64,000 nucleotides of DNA from positions 1 to 64,000 of the forward strand of contig NZ_BMQK01000014.1 of NCBI RefSeq assembly GCF_014648075.1, read 5' to 3'. Each line of letters starts with the position of its first letter. Positions within the stretch are counted from its first letter, which is position 1. The notes under the pieces are model-generated. The model worked only from the letters and a program-made list of their open reading frames with translations. It ran no database searches and was not told the origin of the DNA. The translations under genes and the position numbers were made by a program. This DNA comes from Streptomyces ruber. Its GTDB lineage: Bacteria > Actinomycetota > Actinomycetes > Streptomycetales > Streptomycetaceae. Below are positions 11,110 through 19,774 of this stretch, piece after piece.

Positions 11110-11140
11110 GCGCACCGCGGGAGGGTGACCCGCGGTGCGC
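11110..11140 (-). terminator. Duplicate copy of the MFS terminator
   Basis: GCGCACCGCGGG (11110-11121) and its exact complement (11129-11140) flank a 7-base loop. It is the duplicated copy of the hairpin at 11290-11320 and so forms a tandem terminator 180 bases further on. Confidence 0.75.
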
Positions 11141-11289
11141 CGGCGACGGCTCAGGCGGCGGTGCCGAGTTCCGGCCGGGCCGCCGGGCCGCGTTCCCCGG
11201 CGGGCCGGAACCCGGTGCCGGGGAGCGGAGACGAGCGACGAGCGGTTCGGCCCGCGCGACGCGGACTTCGGGACGCCCGACCGGTTCGC

Positions 11290-11320
11290 GCGCACCGCGG
11301 GAGGGTGACCCGCGGTGCGC
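11290..11320 (-). terminator. Terminator of the MFS gene
   Basis: The 12-bp perfect stem GCGCACCGCGGG with a 7-base loop lies 10 bases past the MFS stop codon, the expected place for its Rho-independent terminator. Confidence 0.8.
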
Positions 11321-11330
11321 CGGCGACGGC

Positions 11331-12671
11331 TCAGGCGGCGGTGCCGAGTTCCGGCCGGGCCGCCGGGCCGCGTTCCCCGGCGGGCAGGAGCACGGGCGCG
11401 ACGGTCCGGCGCCGGTGCAGCAGGGAACCCGCCGCGATCGCACCCGCGACGACCAGCCCGCCGGCCACCAGGGCGCCGCGGGCACCGGCCCACTCCATGA
11501 GCAGGCCGAGCGCCGGCGGGCCCGCGAGACCCCATGCCTTGCTGATGCTTCCCCACACGCCGAGCACGCGGCCCCGCAGGTGGGCGGGCGGGTCGGTCTG
11601 GAGCACGGTCGTCCCCGCCGTGTCGGACACGGTCTCCGCCACGGCCATGGGGAGCACGAGCAGCAGCAGGACGGCGAGCGACGGCGACAGCCCCGCCACC
11701 ACCTGCAGCAGGCCGCCCGTGGCCGCGAGGAGACCCACGAGCCGTACGGAGGGACGGCGCAGCCGGGCCCCGAGGACGGCACCGACGATGCCGCCGACGG
11801 CGAGCACGGTGGAAACGGTGCCGAACTGCTCCGCGTCGCCGGCCAGCGGCCCGGTGACGAGCACGGCGAGCGTGAGCCCGTAGTTGCGGCCGAAGACGGC
11901 GCTGATCCCGGTGACACCGGCCAGCGCCAGCAGCCGCGGGCGGCGCAGGAAGAAGACCAGGCCCTGCCGCACGGTCAGGTCATGACCCGGGCCCCGCTCG
12001 TCCCGGGTCCTTTGCCGCGTACGGGAGCGGACGGCCGCCGTGTGCACCGGGCGCAGGAACGGGATGACCGCGGTGACGAAGAGGAAGGACAGCCCGTTGG
12101 CGGCGTAGGCGGCCGCCGTGCCGAGGAAGCCGACCGCCACGCCGGCCAGGGCGGTACCGGCGAGCCGCCCCGCGTTGCTCACCAGCGAGCCCACACCGAT
12201 GGCGGAGGGGACGTCCTCCGGGCGGACGAGATCGTTGCCGAGCAGCGCGCAGGCGGGGGAGTCGACGGTGGCGACGACGCCGGTGACCGCGGCCAGGACC
12301 AGCAGCACGGGCAGGTTCATACCGCCGGTGGCGACGAGCGCGGCCGTCGCGAAGGCGACCAGGCCGAGCAGGGCCTGGCTGACCGCGGCCGTCGTCCTCC
12401 GGGGCCAGCGGTCGACGGCCGCACCGCCCAGCAGGCTGATGAGCAGGGCGGGCGCGGCCTGGACGGACACCGACAGACCCGCGGCCGCCGCGGACCCGGT
12501 GATCTCCAGGACCAGCAGGTTCTGCACCGTGAGCTGCATCCAGGTGCCGGCGTTCGACACGAGGTTCGCCAGGGACCACCAGCGCATGCTGCGGTACCTC
12601 AGGGAACGCCACGGGGAGCGGGAGCCCTGCGCGGACGCGGCGGCAGGGGGAGGCGCGGGGGGAGAAGACAT
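11331..12671 (-). CDS. MFS transporter (enterobactin-exporter-like, 12 TM)
   Basis: A 446-residue major facilitator protein with about 12 membrane helices. It begins with a Pro/Ala-rich tail, then WRSLRYRSMRWWSLANLVSN and QLLVLEITGSAAAAG, as in the DHA3/EntS-like exporters of actinobacteria. The loop signature GGAAVDRWPRRTT is present at residues 82-94. The substrate cannot be predicted. The last 15 residues (ERGPAARPELGTAA and stop) lie inside a 180-bp tandem duplication. The gene stands alone. The 290 bases between it and the LacI gene hold no other supported gene and presumably its promoter. Confidence 0.9.
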   Translation of the reverse strand: MSSPPAPPPAAASAQGSRSPWRSLRYRSMRWWSLANLVSNAGTWMQLTVQNLLVLEITGSAAAAGLSVSVQAAPALLISLLGGAAVDRWPRRTTAAVSQALLGLVAFATAALVATGGMNLPVLLVLAAVTGVVATVDSPACALLGNDLVRPEDVPSAIGVGSLVSNAGRLAGTALAGVAVGFLGTAAAYAANGLSFLFVTAVIPFLRPVHTAAVRSRTRQRTRDERGPGHDLTVRQGLVFFLRRPRLLALAGVTGISAVFGRNYGLTLAVLVTGPLAGDAEQFGTVSTVLAVGGIVGAVLGARLRRPSVRLVGLLAATGGLLQVVAGLSPSLAVLLLLVLPMAVAETVSDTAGTTVLQTDPPAHLRGRVLGVWGSISKAWGLAGPPALGLLMEWAGARGALVAGGLVVAGAIAAGSLLHRRRTVAPVLLPAGERGPAARPELGTAA

Positions 12672-12964
12672 GGTGCGGCGACTCGGGGGAGGTGAGCGGT
12701 CCGGAGGGACCGGAGCGGGGCACCGGTGGAGGCTGGAGGACCGGCTGCGCTGCGCGACCGCTCCACCGGGGATGTCGGGCCGTGCCGCCGGAGGACATGC
12801 CGTACGCGAGGGGCGTGGGAACCGTCCGGGGCACCGCGCCGACCATGGTGGCAGACGGGACTCGTGAGTCCCCGCCGCCGCCGTCCCCGGCCGCCCGCGG
12901 CCGGTCCCAACTCACCTGCACGGCAACGGATCCGCCGCAGCGGGTGGGGTTGCTCACAGTATGT
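12672..12964. other. Intergenic stretch upstream of the MFS gene
   Basis: About 290 bases between the LacI stop and the MFS start, both on the minus strand. I see no convincing coding frame, hairpin terminator or clear operator; the MFS promoter must lie here. Confidence 0.5.
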
Positions 12965-14068
12965 TTAACTCCGCCACGGCCCGTTCCGGAGCGGCGGCGC
13001 GGTGCTCGCCCGCTCCACGAGCCGGGTCGGCACCAGCGTCGTACCGCGCTCGGTGCCCGTGTGACGCATCTTGCGCAGCACGCTCTCCACGCAGAGCCGC
13101 CCCACCTCGGCGAAGTCCTGGTGGAGGGTGGTGAGCGGGGGCAGGAAGGAGCTCGCCTCGGGGATGTCGTCGAAACCGACGACGCTGACGTCCCCGGGGA
13201 CCCGCCGGCCGCGTTCGTGCAGGGCCCGCAGCAGGCCCAGCGCCATCTGGTCGTTCGCCGCGAAGACGGCCGTGCAGTCCGCGCGGTCCGCGAGACCGAG
13301 CCCGGCGCGGTAGCCGGACTCCGCCGACCAGTCGCCCCGGACGACGGGCGGCGGGGTGCGGCCCGCCTCGGTGAGCGCCGCGTGCCAGGCGTCCGCGCGG
13401 CGCTGGGCGGCGAACGACCCCTCGGGACCCGCCAGGTGCCACACGGTGTCGTGGCCGAGGCCGAGCAGGTGCCGTACGGCGGCGCGGCTGCCGCCGGCCT
13501 GGTCGGTGTCGACGACGGTGTACCGGTCGCCCGCGTCGGAGTCCACGACCACGACCTGGACGTGCGGGGGCAGCGCGATCGTCGCCGCGTCCAGCAGGTG
13601 CACCTCCATGATCACGATCACCGCGTCGACGGCGAGCTCCTCCAGCCGGGAGAAGGCGCCGCGCACCTCGTCCTGGGTGGGCGCGGCGACCGGCAGCAGG
13701 GTCACCGCGTACCCCTCGCGGGCGGCCGAGTTGGCGATCGCCTCCAGCGTGCGGACGTTGCCCGTGGTGGAGAGCGAGAAGGTGATGACCCCCAGCGTGC
13801 GGAACTCGCCGCGCTTGAGGGCCCGGGCCGCGCTGTTGGGCCGGTAGCCCAGCTCCTTCATGGCCGCCAGCACCTGCCGCCGGGTCTCCTCCGTCACCCC
13901 GGCGTAGCCGTTGGACACCCGGGAGACGGTCTGCGAGGAGACGCCCGCCAGCCGGGCCACGTCCGCCATGGACGCCTGGGTCCGGGTCCGGGCGGGGGTC
14001 CGGGCGCGGCTCTGTGCGCCGTGTGTGCCGCCGCCCACGCCCGCCGGGCCCTTGTCAGCCGTCTCCAC
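12965..14068 (-). CDS. LacI-family repressor of the adjacent galactan locus
   Basis: A 367-residue LacI/GalR regulator. The helix-turn-helix with hinge (MADVARLAGVSSQTVSRVSN, then VTEETRRQVLAAMKELGYRPNS) is at about residues 34-80 and the periplasmic-binding-type effector domain follows (LGVITFSLSTTGN, FAANDQMALGLLRAL, VVGFDDIPEAS). The GTG at 14068 was chosen because codons between it and the in-frame ATG at 14164 have poor G/C third positions (TCT, ACT, GGT, CAA, GAA), unlike the gene. An internal ATG at 13969 is also possible. It is divergent from the ABC/GH42/GH30 operon, and two 16-bp operators lie between them. It likely represses both units until a galacto-oligosaccharide binds. Confidence 0.92.
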   Translation of the reverse strand: METADKGPAGVGGGTHGAQSRARTPARTRTQASMADVARLAGVSSQTVSRVSNGYAGVTEETRRQVLAAMKELGYRPNSAARALKRGEFRTLGVITFSLSTTGNVRTLEAIANSAAREGYAVTLLPVAAPTQDEVRGAFSRLEELAVDAVIVIMEVHLLDAATIALPPHVQVVVVDSDAGDRYTVVDTDQAGGSRAAVRHLLGLGHDTVWHLAGPEGSFAAQRRADAWHAALTEAGRTPPPVVRGDWSAESGYRAGLGLADRADCTAVFAANDQMALGLLRALHERGRRVPGDVSVVGFDDIPEASSFLPPLTTLHQDFAEVGRLCVESVLRKMRHTGTERGTTLVPTRLVERASTAPPLRNGPWRS

Positions 14069-14175
14069 GCGCCGTCCGCCGCCTTCCCTCCGCGCTGCCC
14101 GCGTCACGTTTCCCCCGGGGAGCTCGTCGAACCCTTGACCACCGTCAGTGGGGAGGGTAGACATTCCGCCATCAG

Positions 14176-14191
14176 ATGTTTACGTAAACAT
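14176..14191. promoter_or_regulatory. LacI-type operator 1 (perfect palindrome)
   Basis: ATGTTTACGTAAACAT is a perfect 16-bp palindrome with the central CG typical of LacI/GalR sites. It lies in the divergent region between the LacI gene and the sugar ABC operon and is the evident binding site of that repressor. Confidence 0.85.
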
Positions 14192-14220
14192 AACAGGCCG
14201 CGGCCCCGTCGCGGCGCTCG

Positions 14221-14236
14221 ATGTTTACGCAAACAT
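14221..14236. promoter_or_regulatory. LacI-type operator 2 (one mismatch)
   Basis: ATGTTTACGCAAACAT matches operator 1 except for one base. The 45-base centre-to-centre distance allows cooperative or looped binding across the divergent promoters. Confidence 0.82.
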
Positions 14237-14315
14237 CAGGTGGTGCGGCAGCGGTTCGTCCGAACGGACGGCGGCACACCGTCTCGGTTCCGTTCAGTGA
14301 CGAGCGAGGAACGAC

Positions 14316-15242
14316 ATGACGACGCAAGCGACACCGGCGGCCGCCGGCCCGCGGCCCGCGCCGCCCCCGGCGAGGCGGAACCGCCGCTCCTGGACGGGAT
14401 GGGGGTTCATCGGCCCCTTCGGCGCCGTGTTCGCCCTGGTCTTCATGGCCCCCATCGCGTACTCGCTGTACCTGAGCCTGTTCCGCGACCGGATGATCGG
14501 CGGGAACACCTTCGTCGGGCTCGACAACTTCGAGAAGGTGCTGCAGGACGACGCGTTCTGGTCCTCGCTCGGCCGGGTCTCGCTCTTCCTGTGCGTCCAG
14601 GTGCCGGTCATGCTCGGCCTCGCCCTGCTGGTGGCCCTGGCCCTGGACAGCGGCCGGCTGTACGGCAGGGACTTCTTCCGCATATCGATCTTCCTGCCGT
14701 ACGCGGTGCCCGCCGTGGTCGCCACCCTGATGTGGGGCTTCATGTACGGCACCCGCTTCGGCCTGGTCGGCGACATCAACGACGCGCTGGGCGTCTCGCT
14801 GCCCGACCCGCTCTCCCCGGACCTGCTGCTGGCCGCCATCGGCAACATCGTCACCTGGGAGTTCATCGGCTACAACATGCTCATCTTCTACTCGGCGCTG
14901 CGGGTGATCCCGCACTCGCTGTACGAGGCCGCCGAGATCGACGGCGCCGGGCAGTTCCGGGTCGTCACCGCGATCAAGCTGCCCGCGATCCGCGGCGCCC
15001 TGGTGATCGCGACGATCTTCTCCGTCATCGGCAGCTTCCAGCTCTTCAACGAGCCCAGCATCCTGCAGAACCTCGCGCCCAACGCGATCACCAGCGACTA
15101 CACCCCCAACCTGTACACGTACTCGCTGTCCTTCAACGCCCAGCAGCACAACTACTCCGCGACGGTCGCCATCGTCATGGGGCTGATCACCATGGTGATC
15201 GCCTATGTCGTCCAGCTGCGCGGCATGCGCAAGGGAGCGTGA
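14316..15242 (+). CDS. Sugar ABC transporter permease 1 (MalF type)
   Basis: A 308-residue inner-membrane permease of the CUT1 carbohydrate family with about six helices. The ATPase-coupling EAA loop is EAAEIDGAGQFRVVTAIKLP near residues 207-226, and WTGWGFIGPFGAVFALVF is the first membrane segment. It pairs with the next gene (7-base gap) and the lipoprotein at 16251. No ATPase gene is present; in Streptomyces such importers usually share the housekeeping ATPase MsiK. Two LacI-type operators stand directly upstream. Confidence 0.93.
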   Translation: MTTQATPAAAGPRPAPPPARRNRRSWTGWGFIGPFGAVFALVFMAPIAYSLYLSLFRDRMIGGNTFVGLDNFEKVLQDDAFWSSLGRVSLFLCVQVPVMLGLALLVALALDSGRLYGRDFFRISIFLPYAVPAVVATLMWGFMYGTRFGLVGDINDALGVSLPDPLSPDLLLAAIGNIVTWEFIGYNMLIFYSALRVIPHSLYEAAEIDGAGQFRVVTAIKLPAIRGALVIATIFSVIGSFQLFNEPSILQNLAPNAITSDYTPNLYTYSLSFNAQQHNYSATVAIVMGLITMVIAYVVQLRGMRKGA

Positions 15243-15249
15243 GGCAGTC

Positions 15250-16200
15250 ATGACCACTCCCGTCACCACCGCCCCCGCCGGTTCCGCGGCCGGCCGGTCC
15301 GGGTCCCCGGGCTCCGCGCCCCGGCTGCGCACCCCCCGGCACCGCCACACCCCCGGCAGACCGCGGCGCAGCGTCCTGCTCACCGTGCTCACCGGCCTGG
15401 TGCTGCTCTACAGCCTGGTGCCGCTGGTCTGGCTGGTCATCGCCACCACCAAGAGCCAAGAGGGGCTGGCCCGCTCGTTCGGCCTGTGGTTCGACAGCGA
15501 CTTCGCCCTGTGGAACAACATCGGCGAGACGTTCACCTACGACGACGGCGTCTTCGTCCGCTGGCTGCTGAACACGGTGCTGTACGTCGTGGTGGGCGCC
15601 GGCGGCGCCACCCTCCTCGCCGTGCTGGGCGGCTACGCGCTCGCGAAGTTCGACTTCCCCGGACGCCGTGCGGTGTTCGCCGTGATCATCGGCGCGGTGG
15701 CCGTCCCGGGTACGGCACTGGCGGTGCCCACCTTCCTGATGTTCAGCAAGATGCACCTGACCGACACCCCGTGGGCGGTGGTCATCCCGTCGCTGATCTC
15801 ACCGTTCGGCCTGTACCTGATGTGGGTGTTCGCCACCGAGGCCGTCCCCGCCGAACTGCTGGAGGCCGCCCGCATCGACGGCGCGGGCGAGCTGCGCACC
15901 TTCTTCCAGGTCGCGCTCCCGCTGCTGGCACCCGGCATCGTCACCGTGCTGCTGTTCACCACGGTGGCGACCTGGAACAACTACTTCCTGCCGCTGATCA
16001 TGCTCAAGGACCCCGACTGGTACCCGTTGACACTCGGCCTGAAGAGCTGGAACGCCCAGGCCGAGACCGTCGGCGGCGAGGCCGTGTTCCACCTCGTCGT
16101 CACGGGGTCGCTGATCACCATCCTGCCGCTGATCGCCGCGTTCCTGCTGCTGCAGAAGTACTGGCGGTCCGGACTCGCCGCCGGAAGCGTCAAGGAATGA
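15250..16200 (+). CDS. Sugar ABC transporter permease 2 (MalG type)
   Basis: A 316-residue CUT1 permease with about six membrane helices. The EAA loop is EAARIDGAGELRTFFQVALP (about residues 212-231), and the C-terminus LLLQKYWRSGLAAGSVKE is a typical MalG-type ending. It has a basic, Pro-rich cytoplasmic N-terminus of 40 residues. The ATG at 15250 follows GAGGCAGTC. It forms the transmembrane channel with the preceding permease. Confidence 0.93.
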   Translation: MTTPVTTAPAGSAAGRSGSPGSAPRLRTPRHRHTPGRPRRSVLLTVLTGLVLLYSLVPLVWLVIATTKSQEGLARSFGLWFDSDFALWNNIGETFTYDDGVFVRWLLNTVLYVVVGAGGATLLAVLGGYALAKFDFPGRRAVFAVIIGAVAVPGTALAVPTFLMFSKMHLTDTPWAVVIPSLISPFGLYLMWVFATEAVPAELLEAARIDGAGELRTFFQVALPLLAPGIVTVLLFTTVATWNNYFLPLIMLKDPDWYPLTLGLKSWNAQAETVGGEAVFHLVVTGSLITILPLIAAFLLLQKYWRSGLAAGSVKE

Positions 16201-16250
16201 CCGTGTCCCCGGTACCGGCCACGTGGCCACGAAGAAGTGGAAGCACGACC

Positions 16251-17591
16251 ATGGAGAAGCGCTCCCGCCGCCTGCTGCGCGGCATCGGCCTCGTCTGCGC
16301 CCTCGCCCTGGCGGCGACCGCCTGCGGCGGAAGCGACGGCGGCACGAACCCCACGTCGCTCTCCAGGGCGGACATCGAGGCCGCCCTGGAGAAGGGCGGC
16401 ACCCTCACCGTCTGGGCGTGGGAACCCACGCTCGAACAGGTGGCCGCCGACTTCGAGAAGGCACACCCCGCGGTCGAGATCGACCTGGTCAACCCGGGCG
16501 TCAACGGCGACCAGTACACCGCGCTGCAGAACGCCGTCTCGGCGGAGCGGGGCGTGCCGGACGTCGCGCAGATCGAGTACTTCGCGATGGGACAGTACGT
16601 GCTCACCGAGGAGCTCACCGACCTGACGGACTACGGCGCCGGCGAGCTCGCCGACGCGTACACCCCCGGCCCGTGGAACGGTGTGAAGGGCGGCGGCGAG
16701 GGCATCTACGGCCTGCCGATGGACTCCGGGCCGATGGCCCTGTTCTACAACAAGCGGGTCTTCGACCGGCACGGCATCGACGTGCCCACCACCTGGGACG
16801 AGTACGTCGAGGCCGCCCGCGCCCTGCACGAGGCCGATCCGAAGGCGTACATCACCAACGACATCGGGGAGGCGGGCTTCACCACCAGCATGCTGTGGCA
16901 GGCGGGTTCGCGGCCCTACCGGGTCGACGGCACCACGGTGGGCGTCGACTTCTCCGATCCGGGTGCCGAGGCCTACACCACCGTCTGGCAGCAGCTGCTC
17001 GACGAGAAGCTGGTCACCCCGATCGCCAGCTGGTCCGACGAGTGGTACAAGGGCCTCGCCGACGGCACCATCGCCACCCTCGCCACCGGCGCCTGGATGC
17101 CCGCCAACCTCGCCTCCGGCGCGGCGGGCGCCGCCGGTGACTGGCGCGTCGCCCCGCTGCCGCAGTGGACCGAGGGCGGGGCGACCAGCGCGGAGAACGG
17201 CGGCAGTGCGCTGACCCTGCCCAGGCTGGGCGCGAACGAGGCCCTCGCCTACGCGTTCGTCGAGTACGCAGGCGCGGGCGAGGGCGTGCAGACCCGCGTG
17301 GCCGGAGGGGCCTTCCCGGCGACCGTCGCGCAGCTGGACTCCAAGGAGTTCCAGGACACGAAGTTCGACTACTTCGGCGGGCAGCAGGCCAACAGGATCT
17401 TCGCCGAGTCGGCCGCGAACGTCGCCGCCGACTGGACGTACCTGCCGTACCAGATCTACGCCAACTCCGTCTTCAACGACACCGTCGGCAAGGCGTACGT
17501 GTCGGACACCCGGCTGACCGACGGGCTGAAGACCTGGCGCGACGCCTCGTTGCGGTACGGCGAGGAGCAGGGCTTCACCGTCGAGCGCTAG
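16251..17591 (+). CDS. Sugar-binding lipoprotein of the ABC importer
   Basis: A 446-residue extracellular solute-binding protein, family 1. The lipoprotein signal peptide has basic EKRSRRLLR, a hydrophobic stretch and the lipobox LAATAC with the lipidated Cys near residue 25. The mature part starts with a helix and GTLTVWAWEPTLEQVAADFE, typical of CUT1 receptors, and many surface Trp/Tyr suggest oligosaccharide stacking. By context the ligand is a galacto-oligosaccharide released by the GH30 enzyme encoded downstream (inference). The ATG at 16251 has only a weak GAAG-type ribosome site. Same operon as both permeases. Confidence 0.93.
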   Translation: MEKRSRRLLRGIGLVCALALAATACGGSDGGTNPTSLSRADIEAALEKGGTLTVWAWEPTLEQVAADFEKAHPAVEIDLVNPGVNGDQYTALQNAVSAERGVPDVAQIEYFAMGQYVLTEELTDLTDYGAGELADAYTPGPWNGVKGGGEGIYGLPMDSGPMALFYNKRVFDRHGIDVPTTWDEYVEAARALHEADPKAYITNDIGEAGFTTSMLWQAGSRPYRVDGTTVGVDFSDPGAEAYTTVWQQLLDEKLVTPIASWSDEWYKGLADGTIATLATGAWMPANLASGAAGAAGDWRVAPLPQWTEGGATSAENGGSALTLPRLGANEALAYAFVEYAGAGEGVQTRVAGGAFPATVAQLDSKEFQDTKFDYFGGQQANRIFAESAANVAADWTYLPYQIYANSVFNDTVGKAYVSDTRLTDGLKTWRDASLRYGEEQGFTVER

Positions 17592-17646
17592 CCCGGCCCG
17601 CCGCACCTCCCCGTCCGCCGCCCCCGTCACCCACCGGAAGGACCCC

Positions 17647-19695
17647 ATGACCTCCACCCCCCTGTCCCACCTGCTGCGCGGAGCGAGGGGAGACTCCCCC
17701 CGCCTCCTCTACGGCGGCGACTACAACCCCGAGCAGTGGCCCCGCGAGGTGTGGGAGGAGGACGTCCGGCTGATGCGCGAGGCCGGCGTCACCACGGTCT
17801 CCGTGGCGATCTTCTCCTGGGCCCGGCTGCAGCCGGCCGAGGACACGTGGGACTTCGGCTGGCTGGACGAGGTCATGGACCTGCTGCACGCGGGCGGCAT
17901 CGGGGTCGACCTGGCCACCGCCACCGCGTCACCGCCGCCGTGGCTCACGCTGGCCCACCCGGAGATCCTCCCGGTGACCGCCGCCGGCGAGACCCTGTGG
18001 CCGGGGGCGCGCCAGCACTGGCGCCCCACCTCGCCCGTCTTCCGCGAGCACGCCCTGCGCCTGGTGCGCGAGCTGGCGACCCGCTACGCGGACCACCCCG
18101 CCCTGGTCGCCTGGCACATCTCCAACGAACTGGGCTGCCACAACCTGTACGACCACTCCGACGACGCGGCGCGCGCCTTCCGCGACTGGCTGCGCGCCCG
18201 CTACGGGACCCTCGACGCGCTCAACCACGCCTGGGGCACCGCCTTCTGGTCCCAGCGCTACAGCGACTGGGAGCAGATCCTGCCGCCCCGGCTCGCCGCG
18301 TCCTTCTCCAACCCCACCCAGCAGCTCGACTTCAAGCGCTTCTCGTCGGACGCGCTGAAGGAGTACCTGCGCGCCGAGCGGGACGTCCTGCGGGAGCTCA
18401 CCCCCGACGTCCCCGTCACCACCAACTTCATGCTGACGCCCGGCATCAAGGGCCTCGACTACGCCGACTGGGCGGCGGAGGTCGACTTCGTCTCCAACGA
18501 CCACTACGTCCACCCCGGCCCGCAGGCCCGTGACGAGCTGTCCTTCTCCGCCAACCTCACCAGTGGCATCGCCCTGGGGCGCCCCTGGTTCCTGATGGAG
18601 CACTCCACCGGCGCCGTCCAGTGGAAGCCCGTCAATGTGCCCAAGCGGCCCGGCGAGCTGGCCCGCGACTCGCTGCTGCACGTCGCGCACGGCGCCGACG
18701 CCGTCTGCTTCTTCCAGTGGCGTCAGTCCGCGGCCGGCGCCGAGAAGTACCACTCGGCGATGGTGCCGCACGCCGGTCCGGACAGCGAGGTCTTCCGCGC
18801 GGTGACCGCCCTCGGCGCCACGCTGAGGACGCTGGCCCCGGTCGCGGGCACCGAGCGCGAGCCCGCCCCGGTCGGCATCCTCTTCGACTGGGACTCGTGG
18901 TGGGCGAGCGAGCAGGACGCCCACCCCACCGAGCTCCTCGACTACCGGCAGGAGGCGCTCGACTGGTACTCCGCGCTCCTCGCCCTCGGCATCCGCGCCG
19001 ACGTCGTGACCACCCGGCCCGGCACCGACCTCGGCCGCTACCGGCTGCTGGTCGCCCCCGTCCTGCACGTCGTCCCGGAACGGCTGGCCAAGGAGCTCAC
19101 CCGGTACGCGGAGAACGGCGGCCACCTCGTCACCACGTACTTCTCCGGCCTCGTCGACGAGAACGACCACGTCTGGCTCGGCGGCTACCCGGGCGCCCTG
19201 CGCGAGCTGCTCGGCATCCGCATCGAGGAGTTCGCCCCGCTGCCCGCGGACGCGACCGTGGAGCTGGACGACGCGACGACCGGCACCCTGTGGACCGACC
19301 GGGTCACCGTCACCGACCCGGAGACGGAGGTCCTCACCCGCTACCGCACCGGCGACCAGGCCGGCCGGGCCGCCGTCACCCGCCGCACCACCGGCAGCGG
19401 TTCGGCCGCGTACGTCTCCACGCGGCTCGGCGCCGACGGGCTCACCGCCCTGCTGCCGCGCCTGCTCGGCCCGGCCGGCATCACGAGCGACCTGCCCGAG
19501 GCCGCACGGGGGCGGGTCGAGCAGACGGTGCGCCGTGGCCCCGACGCCCGCTTCGTGTTCCTGGTGAACCGGGGCGACGAGAGCGTGCCGCTGGGCGAGC
19601 CCGACGGGGAGGTCCTGCTCGGCACCGCCGGCGACGACGGCGCCCTCGTACTGGAACCGAGGGGCGTCGCCGTACTGCGGCAGCCCGCGGACTGA
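17647..19695 (+). CDS. GH42 beta-galactosidase (intracellular)
   Basis: A 682-residue glycoside hydrolase family 42 enzyme without signal peptide, so it hydrolyses imported beta-galactosides in the cytoplasm. The barrel opens with LLYGGDYNPEQWPREVW (20-36). Acid/base Glu161 lies in WHISNELGC and nucleophile Glu318 in WFLMEHSTG; the trimerisation and C-terminal beta domains follow to the usual family length. CCGGAAGGACCCC precedes the ATG. It follows the importer genes by 55 bases in the same orientation, so the operon couples uptake to intracellular cleavage of galacto-oligosaccharides. Confidence 0.95.
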   Translation: MTSTPLSHLLRGARGDSPRLLYGGDYNPEQWPREVWEEDVRLMREAGVTTVSVAIFSWARLQPAEDTWDFGWLDEVMDLLHAGGIGVDLATATASPPPWLTLAHPEILPVTAAGETLWPGARQHWRPTSPVFREHALRLVRELATRYADHPALVAWHISNELGCHNLYDHSDDAARAFRDWLRARYGTLDALNHAWGTAFWSQRYSDWEQILPPRLAASFSNPTQQLDFKRFSSDALKEYLRAERDVLRELTPDVPVTTNFMLTPGIKGLDYADWAAEVDFVSNDHYVHPGPQARDELSFSANLTSGIALGRPWFLMEHSTGAVQWKPVNVPKRPGELARDSLLHVAHGADAVCFFQWRQSAAGAEKYHSAMVPHAGPDSEVFRAVTALGATLRTLAPVAGTEREPAPVGILFDWDSWWASEQDAHPTELLDYRQEALDWYSALLALGIRADVVTTRPGTDLGRYRLLVAPVLHVVPERLAKELTRYAENGGHLVTTYFSGLVDENDHVWLGGYPGALRELLGIRIEEFAPLPADATVELDDATTGTLWTDRVTVTDPETEVLTRYRTGDQAGRAAVTRRTTGSGSAAYVSTRLGADGLTALLPRLLGPAGITSDLPEAARGRVEQTVRRGPDARFVFLVNRGDESVPLGEPDGEVLLGTAGDDGALVLEPRGVAVLRQPAD

Positions 19696-19774
19696 CCACC
19701 GGGCCCACCGGGACACCGCCCGCACACCACCAGAGCGACCACCACCTCCACGCGTCACGAGTCGGGAGCACACG

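Larger units (their letters stand above)
11018..11385. repeat. 180-bp tandem duplication of an MFS gene tail and its terminator
   Basis: Two copies with an exact 180-base offset: first copy from 11018, second running to 11385. The only difference I see is T at 11097 versus C at 11277. Each copy holds the last 15 codons and stop of the MFS gene plus its terminator hairpin. The copy beside the gene (second) is functional; the first is a detached tail in the intergenic region before the PAS-PP2C gene. The near identity implies a recent event. Confidence 0.95.

Noticed and set aside
7934..11128. 1064-codon open frame opposite the GAF-ANTAR and PAS-PP2C genes
   Set aside because: Runs through two well-identified genes on the other strand; composition is that of a GC-rich shadow.
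14068..14164. Longer LacI start at ATG 14164
   Set aside because: The extra 32 codons have low G/C third positions and the ATG lies only 11 bases from an operator with a poor ribosome site; GTG 14068 is preferred, without certainty.
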